The translations under genes and the position numbers were made by a program. A stretch of 64,000 nucleotides of DNA from Antedon mediterranea. Its lineage: Eukaryota; Echinodermata; Crinoidea; Comatulida; Antedonidae. The stretch covers positions 19,586,501 to 19,650,500 of the forward strand of contig NC_092672.1 of the NCBI RefSeq assembly GCF_964355755.1, given 5' to 3'. The notes beneath the pieces were generated by a model. That model had not been told where the DNA came from. It made no database searches and saw nothing but the letters and a program-made list of their open reading frames with translations. Shown here one piece after another: positions 37,701 to 46,329 of this stretch. Every line of letters starts with the position of its first letter. Within the stretch, counting starts at the first letter, position 1.

Positions 37701-40700
37701 TTATTTGACTATGTCAAAGTAAGCAATTTCACTAGCCCAATTTTGCACTAAATATGCATGATCTATTTTTTCCAGATTTTCATACTTTGCTTTTACTTTT
37801 TTTAAAGACGTTGAGCTGATGAAGACTGGAACAGAGGTCACCCAAAGACAACAATGATAGACTCGGTATTGGAATATGATTGGATATTGCAGGAAAAATA
37901 TTTCTGACTCTCCTGCTGCATTCGGCCAATATGTTCTTGTCCAGCTTGTAAAATATTGTATAATTTTTTTTGTATTATATGTACAGTATATTATTTTGTA
38001 AACATAACATTCAATAAATAAAAAAAACTACTACTGTACAACAGTGCACAGTATAAATTCTTCAAATTTACTTACACTTCATAATTTTACTGTAAATATT
38101 ACAGTGCAAAAGGAGTTAATAAAATATATATATATACAGTATATCTTTATTGAATTCCTGTATTGTTTTTTGTGTCAATTTGTCTACTAATTATCAATGT
38201 GTTGATTGTGGCAGTAATTACGACAGCTATAGGCCTAGTCTTCTAAGATCGCTCACAATCACATCCATTACAAAGTGTCATTTTAATAGTAAGAAACGTT
38301 TCAATAAATTGTGAATGTTGCCACTGTACGATACATTTTATGTTTCTCACTACTTGCTCTTATTGTTCAATCAATCAACCTAAAAAAAAAAAAGAAATTT
38401 GTGTCAAAATATCTGCATAAAATGTTTATTTGCGGAATGTTAATTTGAACCTATTGCATTTGATACAGAAAATATTTTTAAAATATTGCATCAGTAAAAC
38501 ATCCAAAACAATATTTAGATTTTCTTTTTTTTTTAATTTTCACTGCCGAATAGATAGTTGAAATCTTTAAAAATTAAACCAATTCATCATGATTAAAACA
38601 AAAATACATCCCTTCTGGTGGTGGTCTACTGTAGCCCTAGCTAGCAGTGTACTGCCTAGGCCTACTACACTCTACTTCTAGAGACAGAAGTAGGCAGCAG
38701 TTAGGCTACTCGAGACTGTCAGTGCTAGTACTAGTAGTAGTAGACTAGTAGTACAGTAGCAGCAAATTCGGGCCTAGGCCTAGCTAGGCCTCTCCTGTTA
38801 GCGAAACAAAAACTCACCTAAATGAATAAGATTCAACATCAAAGTTACCAACTGTAATTCTAACTTAGCATTCTGCTAGCTATAGTTTTCGTGTTTTCTT
38901 CAAGATTCGTCTCGCATCACTACTCGACTCTCTCGATCGCACGCATGGCATTGCTATCGTTGTTGGCTGTTGATTTGGAAATCGTCATCATCCACACGAT
39001 GTATCCATACTATATGAATATTTATGAGCTAACTCAGGTCAAGGGTTAAATTAAACCGGAACACATTTGTCTTCCAGACAAATAGCTTCCGGTTGGTTAA
39101 TTTTTGCATTAAATTGCGATTTTCCCGTGTAAAAAAATATTTTTTTCAATCCAAATTGAGGTCAAAGTGAATAACTTTTATGTGCAATTAAAATGGCCTA
39201 TTCAACAAAAATATCGAAAAAAAATTTTTTTTCAGGGGGACAATACATCTTTAAGCTAAACTATAAATACTGTATGCAATCTTAAAGGTTGCAACTACTT
39301 TAAGCTAAACTATAAATACTGTATGCAATCTTTTTATTGGTATAATACAGAAAATAATTAAACAGCATAACCTTTATATCATTTACCTTGTTTTTCAGAA
39401 TCAATTTTACATGGTCCAGTGACATCATCACTAATAAACTCTATATTTCCAAGATGAAGTATACCACTTAGAACCTACAAATAAACACATTTTCAAATTC
39501 AATTCAATAATTCAAAAAATAGAATTATAACATTACTATTAGATTTATGTATAAAAAACATCAAAGTCTATTATCACTTATTTATATACTACCATTTGGT
39601 TTTCATTACCATAAATTTGTAAAAGTTGTTTTGAATCAATATACTATCATGATTGTAAAAACTAGGTAAAAGTTCACTGATGTTTACTGTCCACATGTGC
39701 TGGATTAGTTCAACCAAGGCATCTAAACACATTGCTTTGGTTCAGTTAGTTCACTGATGTTTACTGTCCACATGTGCTAGATTAGTTCAACCAAGGCATC
39801 TAAACACATTGCTTTGGTTCAGTTAGTTCACTGATGTTTACTGTCCACATGTGCTGGATTAGTTCAACCAAGGCATCTAAACACATTGCTTTGGTTCAGT
39901 TAGTTCACTGATGTTTACTGTCCACATGTGCTGGATTAGTTCAACCAAGGCATCTAAACACATTGCTTTGGTTCAGTTAGTTCACTGATGTTTACTGTCC
40001 ACATGTGCTGGATTAGTTCAACCAAGGCATCTAAACACATTGTTTTGGTTCAGTTACTAATAATATCACTAAGTTTAACCATGTTTTACCAGTGAATTCA
40101 CTCTTCCCTGGTAAAACAATGTTTGTTAAGTAACCAGTTCTAATTAAGTAAAAGTTTCTTACTTTAAATAATTCTTGTTGCTGTGACCTGCTAAGTCCAA
40201 CATTAGACATCGCTTACTAACTAATGAAGTAAAAGTTTCTTACTTTAAATAATTCTTGTTGCTTTGACCTGCTAAGTCCAACATTAGACATCGCTTACTA
40301 ACTAATGAAGTAAAAGTTTCTTACTTTAAATAATTCTTGTTGCTGTGACCTGCTAAGTCCAACATTAGAAATTTCTTACTAACTAATTAAGTAAAAGTTT
40401 CTTACTTTAAATAATTCTTGTTGCTGTGACCTGCTAAGTCCAACATTACACATTGCTTGCTTTGTAACTATAAAATCTTGTTTATCCTTTTGATTACATG
40501 CATCTTCTGAACGGTTTAGTTTCACATAGTTTAAGTTGTCTGAACTCAATACATTTGGTAGTAACCAGTTCCTCATTTCCCTTTCATTTGCGCCAAACAG
40601 CATCTATGATAATTTGAAAGAAGAAATGTTAATGATATTATTAAAAAGACTAATAATGAGAATAATATAAACTAATAATATATTTCATGCTTTGATAACA

Positions 40701-43700
40701 TTAGTAGAGTGAGTGCTTTCTTGCGCTATATTACAAAATATTACAAAGTGACAATTTTGTTTCAAGATGTTTAATATCAGTACCAGAAAGATCCTTTTCA
40801 CATCTGCCTACATTGATCTCCAGACTTATTACATGTTTTCATATTTACTCACGAACCTTGTGAAATCACGGGAAAAGTATTGTCATTGTATAGTTGACGG
40901 TGCTATCATTAGTACAATCTCAAGTTTGTGAGAAAAAAAAAGTCACGCTTCGATACTTTCAAACAGGTGTACGGTCAGTTAAATACCAGGACAAAGCACA
41001 AATGCGCAGAACAAACAAAAAAACAGGCCCCTGTGAATATCAGTAGAATTTTAACAACCTGATTAAAACCAAAGGGTATATGTTTGCTATTAGCCTACTC
41101 ACTTTAGAAACATGGCAACAGAAATATGCAAATGTATCACAGTTTCCAGCAGTTAAGTTAAACAGTTGGTTATCCGGTTTAAAGGTACACAAAAACGAAA
41201 CATAACTAATACTAACTTGGTAAAAGATGTGAAAATTCCTGGCACCATCACATTGATAAACAACTCTAGTTTTCTCAAGAAGATATGTCTGAATAGAAGC
41301 ACCAACAACATGATTTCCACTGAAAACAAAATTGTAAAGTTAAAATAAGAATTGCTCTTGTGTGTAATTTCATTCTTGCCTGCTATGACACACAAAATGG
41401 CATATGTAGAAACTCAAAATGCATGGCCTGTATACAGTATGTTGGTTGAACATTGACAAATAAAAATAATGTATGAAACTTACCGACTGAATTGTAGCTG
41501 AATGTACTTTCCAAAGCGGCTACTATTGTGATTCCTGGTTGTGCTAGCATTGCCTACGAAAATGAAATAATAGTTGTCTAACAGAGATGGAGTTGTAGGG
41601 AGGTGTAGGGTACTGGGTGGAAAAAGATTAATATTACTGTATATATATATACTGGTGCAGGCCATCAAATATTGCCATCAATTGCAATTAATTCTACTAG
41701 TCTTAATGATACCAAATCTGCCAAAAATTTAATTTGAGCATAAAATCTCACCAAATTCATATTTAGAACATACTGTAAGTTGGCCACTGCTGATCAACAG
41801 TTTTAGCCTATATATTATATTAGGAGTTTAAAGGATTTTGGCACCATGACTGAAGGTTAAAGATTATGCAGGAATTACAAAATGTAAAATCAGTACACAA
41901 ACTGCTTTAAATTATCATTTTAAATTTCATTTTACATAAAGCGTTAATCAATTTTAGGTTAGGTGTAGCTTTATTTATTTATTTTTAAATCAGTATGATA
42001 TTTATTGACTTTTATATTTCAGTTTTCTCAGGGAAGAGTTAAATTACAATTTAATTTAACTCTTCCCTGGTTTTCTTGTAATTTTAATGGTACACTATCA
42101 TTATGCTCATTTTTATTTGGTTCTCATCTCTTTATCGACTGTTCTTATTCTATTTTTTCTTTATCTGTTGATGATAATGATGATGAATATAGAAAATTTG
42201 ATATATTGATATGATTTAAAAATTCTGATTTTGTATATTTTACAAAAATAAAGGTCCAACTTCTAGCGATCTTTCTTAGGACCATAACAGTACATAGATG
42301 TTTTTACATTTGAGAATGACATGTGTATCTTACTGTACTTTATTAAAGATAAACATAATAATTACCAAATGCTTCAAGAATAGGATTTGAGTCTAATATT
42401 CTACGTTCAATGCAATCTGCTGGTGATGGTGTAAAACCACTATGAACAAAAAAGACAACAAGTTATCACAAATAAGTAACAAAACAGAGACAAATCTATA
42501 ATTATGATGAAATAAAAACTGTAATTTTACATACATGAGATTGTTTAATGATATTAATGTGTTTATTTTTATTACCCAGGGTTACATACTGCCACCATTG
42601 TCAGATATTTTAGTAAACATCTTGCATTCCATGTCTGTAATAAAACAATAATAAATGACAGAGAATAACAAACGTTTTTGTATGCTCACAAAAAATATTG
42701 ACTAAACTGCATTTGTGAAAATGGGTTGCCAACATTCCCTCTTTGCACGTCTGGCAAGCATTTATGTGACATTCAATAAATGCTGATTTTGTAACAGTGT
42801 CCTTTGAAACAGTAAAAACAAATTATAGCACTCTCTATTACTTGTCCATGCTTTTAGCCTCTCTATTTTTATTTAAGTTTGGGCCTCTCCATTATTTCAA
42901 AATAAACAAGAAATGGTTTTAAAGGTAAAAAATTGACTCTGATTACATTGGTGAAAACAAACGTAAAACTGAAATTGTTGAATTACCTTTCCAGAACCAC
43001 TTTCACCGCTGACAATTATTGACTGATTAATCTTGTCTAGTCTTCTAGTAAGATTACACAAAGCTGTTTCTGCAATTCCAAATACATTTTGCTGTTTTAA
43101 AAAAGTTATTCATTTTAAAGAAATAAAAACAAACAAATATAGTGTTTTTACTTTAAAAAAAGACAAAATTAATGGTTAAACTTAACCAAATGTTAAAAAA
43201 TTACAGTTTTTCAGGTAAATAATGTTTTTTTTCCAATTTTTGGTCAAAGTGAATAACTACAGTATTATGTGACATAAAATAGCATATTCAGCAAAACAAT
43301 TATCTTTTCAGAGGAGCTCTGCATATATCTCTAAGTTCTCACTTCTAAGTGCAACTGAGGACATTTTAATATTTTTGCCCAATATTGAAGATAAAGTGAA
43401 GTCAAGATTTTAATAGTGATGTCACCAACATATAAATTTTCCTAAAAATCAATAGTATACTAGCGAATCATTGTTTACCTTTTGATCACTATGGTAACGA
43501 TGAATCATATGAACATCAAAATGTCCAGTTTCTTTGAAAGGATTTAAAGTAACAAGGGTGTTGCCAGTCTGAGTGTGGTATCTACCAGCTAAGTAGCGCT
43601 CACGTAAACAGTTCAGCACTATGAACAGAAAAACTTAGGTTAAGTAACAAGTGTGTTGCCAGTTTGAGTGTGGTATCTACCAGCTAAGTACCGCTCATGT

Positions 43701-45108
43701 AAACAGTTCAGCACTATGAACAGAAAACATTTTGTTAAGTAACAAGTGTGTTGCCAGTCTGAGTGTGGTATCTACCAGCTAAGTACCGCTCATGTAAACA
43801 GTTCAGCACTATGAACAGAAAACATTTTGTTAAGTAACAAGTGTGTTGCCAGTCTGAGTGTGGTATCTACCAGCTAAGTACCGCTCACATAAACAGTTCA
43901 GCACTATGAACAGACAACATTAGAAGTAACAAGTGTGTTGCCAGTCTAAGTGTGGTATCTACCAGCTAAGTACTGCTCAAGTGTGTTGCCAATATTTTGT
44001 CAAATTTTCTTCAAATTATTCGCTGTTCTACTCTAAAAATGTATTACTGAACTATAAATTTTATTTTAAAGTGAGTATTTAATTTGGAAAAATTTGAAGG
44101 AAAATGTTGGATTCATCCAAATTGTGGTCTTTGATCTCTAATTAGTTAGAGGGAGGCAACAGCTAATGGTAAAAAATAGGTGATCATCTGGCTTTAAATT
44201 AGATTGAGCTTTTAATTAAAGGGATCTTTAATAGAAGGAAGACCTGTATAGTACTAACAACCATTGAAACATGTGTCTACTATTAATTCACTTACCAGCA
44301 GGTTCTGAGAGAGGATTAATCAAAACAAGATCATCTGTATTGATCCAATCTGTTTGAGTACACAGCACTGGATAGCCAGCATGACCACGTATCACAACCT
44401 CCTAGACAATGAAGTTACAAGCAATATTTAAAATACATTATATAGAATACTTAGTAGCAAGGTTGGGTTGTTGACATAGATGGTATGCTTCCCTCCCCTC
44501 CTTACCTCACAATTATATTTTGTGTCTATAATCTTGCCATCACTAAAACATGAATCAACACACGCTGGAACCCAAACCTCTTACCTGGCCATTAGATTTA
44601 GTGACTATAATCTTGCCATCACTAAAACATGAATCAACACATGCTGGAACCCAAACCTCTTACCTGGCCATTAGATTTAGTGACTATAATCTTGCCATCA
44701 CTAAAACATGAATTAACACATGCTGGAACCCAAACCTCTTACCTGGCCATTCGATTTAGTGACTGTAATCTTGCCATCACTAAAACATGAATTAACACAT
44801 GCTCGAACCCAAACCTCTTACCTGGCCATTAGATTTAGTGACTATAATCTTGCCATCACTAAAACATGAATTAACACACGCTGGAACCCAAACCTCTTAC
44901 CTGGCCATTAGATTTAGTGACTGTAATCTTGCCATTACTAAAACATGAATTAACACACACTGGAACCCAAACCTCTTACCTGGCCATTAGATTTAGTGAC
45001 TGTAATCTTGCCATCACTAAAACATGAATTGACATATGCTCGAACCCAAACCTCTTTTTCATCATGTATCCACACCATTAACCCATGAAAGTACAGTAAA
45101 CAGTTCAT
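25050..45108 (-). CDS. MYO19: Myosin XIX (mitochondrial myosin), probably disrupted
   Basis: A complete 20 kb locus. Exons in order: 45108-44980, 44401-44296, 43618-43479, 43091-42987, 42634-42576, 42439-42366, 41553-41484, 41319-41217, 40603-40406, 39474-39387, 32461-32275, 31793-31604, 31269-31159, 30813-30637, 29400-29308, 28922-28866, 28324-28146, 27355-27169, 26443-26317, 26217-26079 and 25722-25050. Phases agree at all junctions. Diagnostic MYO19 motifs are [26 protein letters not shown]-like [41 protein letters not shown] and [15 protein letters not shown]19 moves and tethers mitochondria on actin. The 3' half has a TGA (exon 13), a TAG (exon 18), a one-base loss (exon 20) and frame conflicts in the tail, so this copy may be a pseudogene or contain sequence errors. 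The known vertebrate tail signature was not recognised. Confidence 0.95.
25412..25580. repeat. 42-base in-frame tandem repeat (4 copies)
   Basis: Plus-strand unit ggtaaacttatctctcttgt followed by cttgatcttcaacttcttta and ct. Copies are identical apart from the edges. The length is a multiple of three, so copy number changes would keep the frame. Confidence 0.95.
26079..26443 (-). CDS. MYO19: MYO19 exons 19-20: IQ motifs, frameshift
   Basis: Exon 19 (26443-26317) has an incomplete first IQ motif ([18 protein letters not shown]) and starts a second (AAVVIIQA). Exon 20 (26217-26079) continues it as GFRGW, an expected IQxxxRG; then the frame breaks. One added base near 26202-26206 would restore a [19 protein letters not shown] reading that carries the third IQ. 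Exon 20 is 139 bases; 140 is needed for the observed phases. IQ motifs bind calmodulin-like light chains on the lever arm. Confidence 0.8.
26450..27168. other. MYO19 intron, no feature
   Basis: AT-rich intron between exons 18 and 19. I see no repeats or coding sequence beyond a few A/T runs. Confidence 0.5.
27169..27355 (-). CDS. MYO19: MYO19 exon 18: converter/neck, in-frame TAG
   Basis: A strong acceptor (ttttcttatag) gives the phase required by exon 17. The reading is MLYSD, a TAG stop, then [18 protein letters not shown] and later [13 protein letters not shown]. The family pattern at the start is YSDFxxRYELL-like, so the stop falls where a conserved Phe and its neighbour should be and one codon is missing. 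[11 protein letters not shown] is the conserved end of the converter before the lever arm. Confidence 0.8.
27395..27553. repeat. 77-base tandem duplication
   Basis: Two copies of a segment containing ggcaagtatgttagtaggtg and agggatatatatagtatata, starting near 27401 and 27478. The second copy directly abuts the SINE at 27549. Confidence 0.9.
27549..27805 (-). mobile_element. tRNA-derived SINE, copy 1
   Basis: On the minus strand it starts gactagtgctgttccaccgt, then has a tRNA-like part: an A-box-like cagtggtctaatggttagga, an anticodon-arm-like ctgcatatcaagcag, and a B-box-like ggttccgggtttgaatc. The body ends gaatttattctgtgcctgtg and an AT tail. The same sequence occurs in plus orientation at 53212, confirming a dispersed family. 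It lies in the intron between MYO19 exons 17 and 18. Confidence 0.8.
28007..28062. repeat. Extra copy of exon 17 end and its donor
   Basis: Repeats 28135-28190 at an offset of 128 bases (agctgacctggtagggaagc and onward), with one substitution. It contains the last 15-16 codons of exon 17 and the donor site. Confidence 0.85.
28146..28324 (-). CDS. MYO19: MYO19 exon 17: actin-binding / SH1 region
   Basis: The exon reads [20 protein letters not shown], then [20 protein letters not shown] and FPTR. This is the highly conserved T.PH[YF][IV]RCIKPN and QL...GVLE.I.I...G(F/Y)P.R region of the motor. It leaves with two bases before donor gtcagc. Read-through past the donor resembles family sequence for a few residues (SAYRD), so the true junction with exon 18 is less certain than others. 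Confidence 0.92.
28545..28860. other. Intron with possible old repeat
   Basis: Intron between MYO19 exons 16 and 17. Stretches such as aggaaaacccataaaaggcc look like an interspersed repeat end, but no second copy or terminal structure was found in the window. Confidence 0.3.
28866..29400 (-). CDS. MYO19: MYO19 exons 15-16: loop 2 region
   Basis: Exon 15 (29400-29308) reads [20 protein letters not shown], matching the DxIPxEL/LLxxS element after the VEKNKD strand. Exon 16 (28922-28866) reads [19 protein letters not shown], the basic surface loop and the TV.S.FK element before the actin-binding cleft. Confidence 0.88.
29095..29280. repeat. Short irregular tandem repeat (gttagtatggtgtta)
   Basis: Alternating gatgttagtatggtgttact and acattgttagttt segments repeat several times with length changes, in the MYO19 intron. 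Confidence 0.85.
29405..30636. other. MYO19 intron, no gene seen
   Basis: The open frames at about 29450-29890 on the minus strand have no recognisable domains and no splice support. The rest is intronic sequence. Confidence 0.45.
30637..30813 (-). CDS. MYO19: MYO19 exon 14: 50 kDa region
   Basis: Reads [20 protein letters not shown] at the start and [20 protein letters not shown] followed by KNK at the end. The F.V.HYA..V.Y...G..EKN pattern is universal in myosin motors. Confidence 0.93.
31159..31269 (-). CDS. MYO19: MYO19 exon 13: relay region with TGA at a conserved Cys
   Basis: The 37-codon exon has good splice sites and correct phase. It reads [20 protein letters not shown], then TGA, then [16 protein letters not shown]. 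The family pattern is EG(I/L)EWxFIxxxDNxPC(I/L)DLI, so length and position match, but the invariant Trp is replaced and the TGA sits where Cys is expected. The next exon continues normally. Simplest reading: a nonsense mutation in a decaying gene or a sequence error. A different relay exon was not seen nearby. Confidence 0.85.
31604..31793 (-). CDS. MYO19: MYO19 exon 12: motor core
   Basis: Reads [13 protein letters not shown], then [20 protein letters not shown] and [31 protein letters not shown] in place of the usual GVLDIFGFE is a hallmark of myosin XIX. Confidence 0.97.
32275..32461 (-). CDS. MYO19: MYO19 exon 11: upper 50 kDa region
   Basis: Reads [20 protein letters not shown] and ends [18 protein letters not shown]. 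The [17 protein letters not shown] element is specific to myosin XIX. The intron before this exon is about 6.9 kb because of two TTAA-element insertions. Confidence 0.95.
32465..33220. other. MYO19 intron with possible LINE 3' remnant
   Basis: 32585-32925 ends in a plus-strand ttaaagaaagattgaaaaaa tail that resembles a non-LTR element 3' end, but no coding part is recognisable. AT dinucleotide runs occur near 32518-32590. Confidence 0.3.
33225..34780. repeat. Dispersed repeat, inverted relative to 58.85-59.82 kb
   Basis: The left part (actagatttgaactcg... then cctatgacatgaattaaata) is the reverse complement of 59600-59815. Subunits containing caactggccatataa-type sequence recur at about 33670 and 34020. 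The right part, with cgcgtaacttacgct, resembles repeats at 50.2-50.7 kb. There are no coding frames. Boundaries are approximate. Confidence 0.65.
34821..35207. repeat. 49-base minisatellite, left block
   Basis: The unit is aaaggtcgcaactactttaa followed by gctaaactataaatactgta and tgcaatctt. Copies start at 34821, 34870, 34919 and every 49 bases; one copy is shortened. The array continues at 36769-36790 and 39251-39330 after two element insertions. Confidence 0.97.
35208..36768. mobile_element. 1.56 kb element with TTAA target duplication
   Basis: Inserted inside the 49-base minisatellite. The left terminus aggggggttccgggtttaaa and the right terminus (reverse complement aggggg-attctgggtttaaa) are flanked by TTAA at 35204-35207 and 36769-36772. 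Uninterrupted units show only one TTAA at this site, so the duplication is proven by comparison. It has no transposase frame and contains several aggcctag-rich stretches. It is non-autonomous; a piggyBac-type mobiliser is inferred from TTAA. Confidence 0.85.
36791..39250. mobile_element. 2.46 kb element with TTAA target duplication
   Basis: The termini agatgtattgtccccc and its reverse complement are flanked by TTAA at 36787-36790 and 39251-39254. It is inserted at a second TTAA of the same minisatellite unit. Terminal similarity extends inward for roughly 250 bases with divergence. Same family as the split MITE at 20865-24393, but much longer. No transposase frame was recognised; tandem aggcctag-like motifs occur near 38640-38790. 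Confidence 0.85.
39251..39330. repeat. 49-base minisatellite, right block
   Basis: It resumes exactly where the left unit was interrupted (ttaagctaaactataaatac) and holds about one and a half units before diverging at ttttattgg. Confidence 0.95.
39387..39474 (-). CDS. MYO19: MYO19 exon 10: HLGNI helix
   Basis: Reads [21 protein letters not shown].(A/S)GILHLGNI.F is invariant in myosin motors. It leaves with one base before gtaaat, matching exon 11. Confidence 0.95.
39669..40062. repeat. 77-base minisatellite, five copies
   Basis: The unit contains gttcactgatgtttactgtc, cacatgtgctggattagttc and aaccaaggcatctaaacaca. It lies in the intron between MYO19 exons 9 and 10. The length is not a multiple of three and no exon resembles it. 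Confidence 0.95.
40148..40450. repeat. 81-base array made from the end of MYO19 exon 9
   Basis: gtaaaagtttcttactttaa recurs at 40148, 40229, 40310 and 40391. The 40391 copy is the real exon 9 donor edge; the three others lie downstream in the intron and each carry the final 13 codons or so of exon 9 ([13 protein letters not shown]) and an intact gtaag donor. Confidence 0.93.
40406..40603 (-). CDS. MYO19: MYO19 exon 9
   Basis: Reads [20 protein letters not shown] and ends [10 protein letters not shown]. It corresponds to the segment with the L-x-W/WLLP and Q..LFK elements between the loop after switch I and the HLGNI helix. 66 codons, phase 0 at both ends. Confidence 0.9.
41217..42634 (-). 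CDS. MYO19: MYO19 exons 5-8: after P-loop to switch I
   Basis: Exon 5 (42634-42576) completes the P-loop as [20 protein letters not shown]. Exon 6 (42439-42366) has [14 protein letters not shown]. Exon 7 (41553-41484) has [20 protein letters not shown], the NN.SSRFGK switch I with one Asn replaced by His. Exon 8 (41319-41217) has [20 protein letters not shown] and FHIFYQ. All are invariant motor motifs and phases link exactly. Confidence 0.95.
42029..42069. other. Perfect 18-base inverted repeat
   Basis: cagggaagagttaaatta and its exact reverse complement are separated by five bases in a MYO19 intron. A second hairpin with a related cactcttccctgg segment lies at 40082-40118. Confidence 0.9.
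42987..43091 (-). CDS. MYO19: MYO19 exon 4: P-loop
   Basis: Reads [20 protein letters not shown], then [12 protein letters not shown] before donor gtaatt. GESGSGK(T) is the myosin P-loop, completed by the Thr that opens exon 5. Confidence 0.97.
43190..43345. mobile_element. Degenerate relative of the TTAA-element terminus
   Basis: ttggtcaaagtgaataactac followed by tgtgacataaaatagcatat and ttcagcaaaa resembles subterminal sequence of the 20865 and 36791 elements (gtgaataac, then gcctattcaacaaaa). Termini are lost. Confidence 0.5.
43479..43618 (-). CDS. MYO19: MYO19 exon 3
   Basis: Reads [20 protein letters not shown], then [20 protein letters not shown]. The RY....YT..G.TLVALNPFK element is universal in myosin heads. 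Its 5' half and acceptor are copied into the adjacent intron array. Confidence 0.95.
43552..43990. repeat. 95-base array made from the start of MYO19 exon 3
   Basis: The marker ttgccagtctgagtgtggta recurs at 43561 (real exon), 43656, 43751, 43846 and 43939. Each extra copy holds the first 20 or so codons of exon 3, with its acceptor, in the upstream intron on the minus strand. Differences from the exon are few. Confidence 0.93.
44296..44401 (-). CDS. MYO19: MYO19 exon 2
   Basis: Reads [20 protein letters not shown], then [25 protein letters not shown] is the DDL..L..L.E. element that precedes the motor core. Confidence 0.9.
44502..45057. repeat. 79-base array made from MYO19 exon 1 (about 7 copies)
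   Basis: ttacctggccattagattta starts at 44581, 44660, 44739, 44818, 44897 and near 44976; a partial diverged copy precedes 44581. The copy at 44976-45057 is the coding exon 1. The others lie downstream in intron 1, each with about 60 coding bases and the donor ccag|gtaaga. The 20 bases between copies are too short to be introns. Confidence 0.93.
44980..45108 (-). CDS. MYO19: MYO19 exon 1 with start codon
   Basis: An in-frame TGA just upstream is followed by ATG at 45108 ([10 protein letters not shown]) and a second ATG at 45078 ([20 protein letters not shown], then [13 protein letters not shown]). The latter fits the myosin N-terminal SH3-like pattern VW..D....W..A.V....DGKI.V....G. I favour 45078 because the first ten residues fit no family pattern; 45108 is possible. 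Vertebrate MYO19 lacks an obvious domain of this kind, so it may be a lineage feature. Confidence 0.75.
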
Positions 45109-45427
45109 TATTCAATTCAATCAACTTTAATTATCCACAATCTGATTCTTTTGGTTGTGGCAGACTCACAAATGTAAACAAACATTTAAAACAAATGTTT
45201 AAAATACACATGTATACAAATTTAATATTGCTAAAGAGTAATTTTTGTAAAGTCTAACAGCTTTCAGAATAAATTATTTTCTGTAGCGCTCAGTACATGT
45301 CTTTCTGAAGAATTCATTTGGAGCTTTGAGGATTAATTAATATGTATTGAAAAGAGGATGTGTTTCATTTTGAAGGATCTAATAGTAATTATTCTGTATA
45401 TAATTCTTTATGTTAAAACCATTCATG

Positions 45428-45645
45428 AATACGTACATGTGCGATGTTTCAACTTGTTTTTAACAAGTCAGGCAATGACTATTTGTAATAGTCTGTGATT
45501 TTCCGAAGTTCTTTGCCTTTTTAGGGGCGCTAATCTACAACTAGCAAAGCTACAGTACTCCTAGCAACTACTAACATACTAGTCAGTTGCCAGATGAAGA
45601 CTTATTAAAAACAAGTTGAAACGTTGCACATAATATGTACGTATT
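45428..45645. mobile_element. ~218-base inverted-repeat element
   Basis: Its left end aatacgtacatgtgcgatgt ttcaacttgt matches the reverse complement of its right end (aacaagttgaaacgttgcac, then atgtacgtatt) over about 45 bases. It is MITE-like. The right end has a cagatgaagactt...gttgaaac segment that recalls hammerhead-type cores. Confidence 0.7.
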
Positions 45646-46329
45646 ATTTTTAAACAATCTACTGACTTAAAGAAGGGCTAGACAGATGGAATTAGTAAAT
45701 TAACCAGCCAATGTGTGGGCAACCATTTCATTCCATGTTTTAATACCCTAATGAATAACTGTGACAAGTGTCAGAATGTTCACTTCAGGTCTACTAAAAG
45801 TAGGCCTACTATGCATGACAGAGAGAATATCAACAGCATTTTCCTTTACCTTTTTAAAACGACATGCTGGTTTCTTTTTAACTTGGGGTGGAAAGCATCT
45901 AGGCCTAGATTTAGTAATAATCTGAAAAAAATAGCGAAATTCAAAATTTTTACAAACAAATTTTTATGAACATATAACCACTTGTGACCTAGCCTAGCTA
46001 GGAATTTAAATGGTTAGCAGAAAAGTGTAGTCGGTCTGATTTGATTTGAATTGATTAGAAAATCATCATAAAAAATACTGACATTACAAATAATACAATT
46101 ATAAAAGATTTTGCAGGATAGCTCAAAAAGCTTAGGCCTAAATAAACATTCATCCCTTATAGTACCAAACAAATATTGACCAGAACCAGCAATCAGCAAC
46201 GCTCCATACAGAACACCCGATTTTATCGGAACCAAAATAAAACGTTATCGATTTTACCATTATATCAAACATAAAACTACCGCATTGGGCCCTGCGCTAA
46301 TATGATCTGGCCCAGCAAATGAGACGATA

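Noticed and set aside
39669-40062. Open frame [16 protein letters not shown] in the 77-base repeat as a MYO19 exon
   Set aside because: No myosin match at this place, exons 9 and 10 join in phase without it, and the unit is not a multiple of three.
45715-45969. 84-codon plus-strand open frame as an upstream ROCO-2 exon
   Set aside because: No GTPase motif, no acceptor/donor pair in phase, and no counterpart in ROCO-1.
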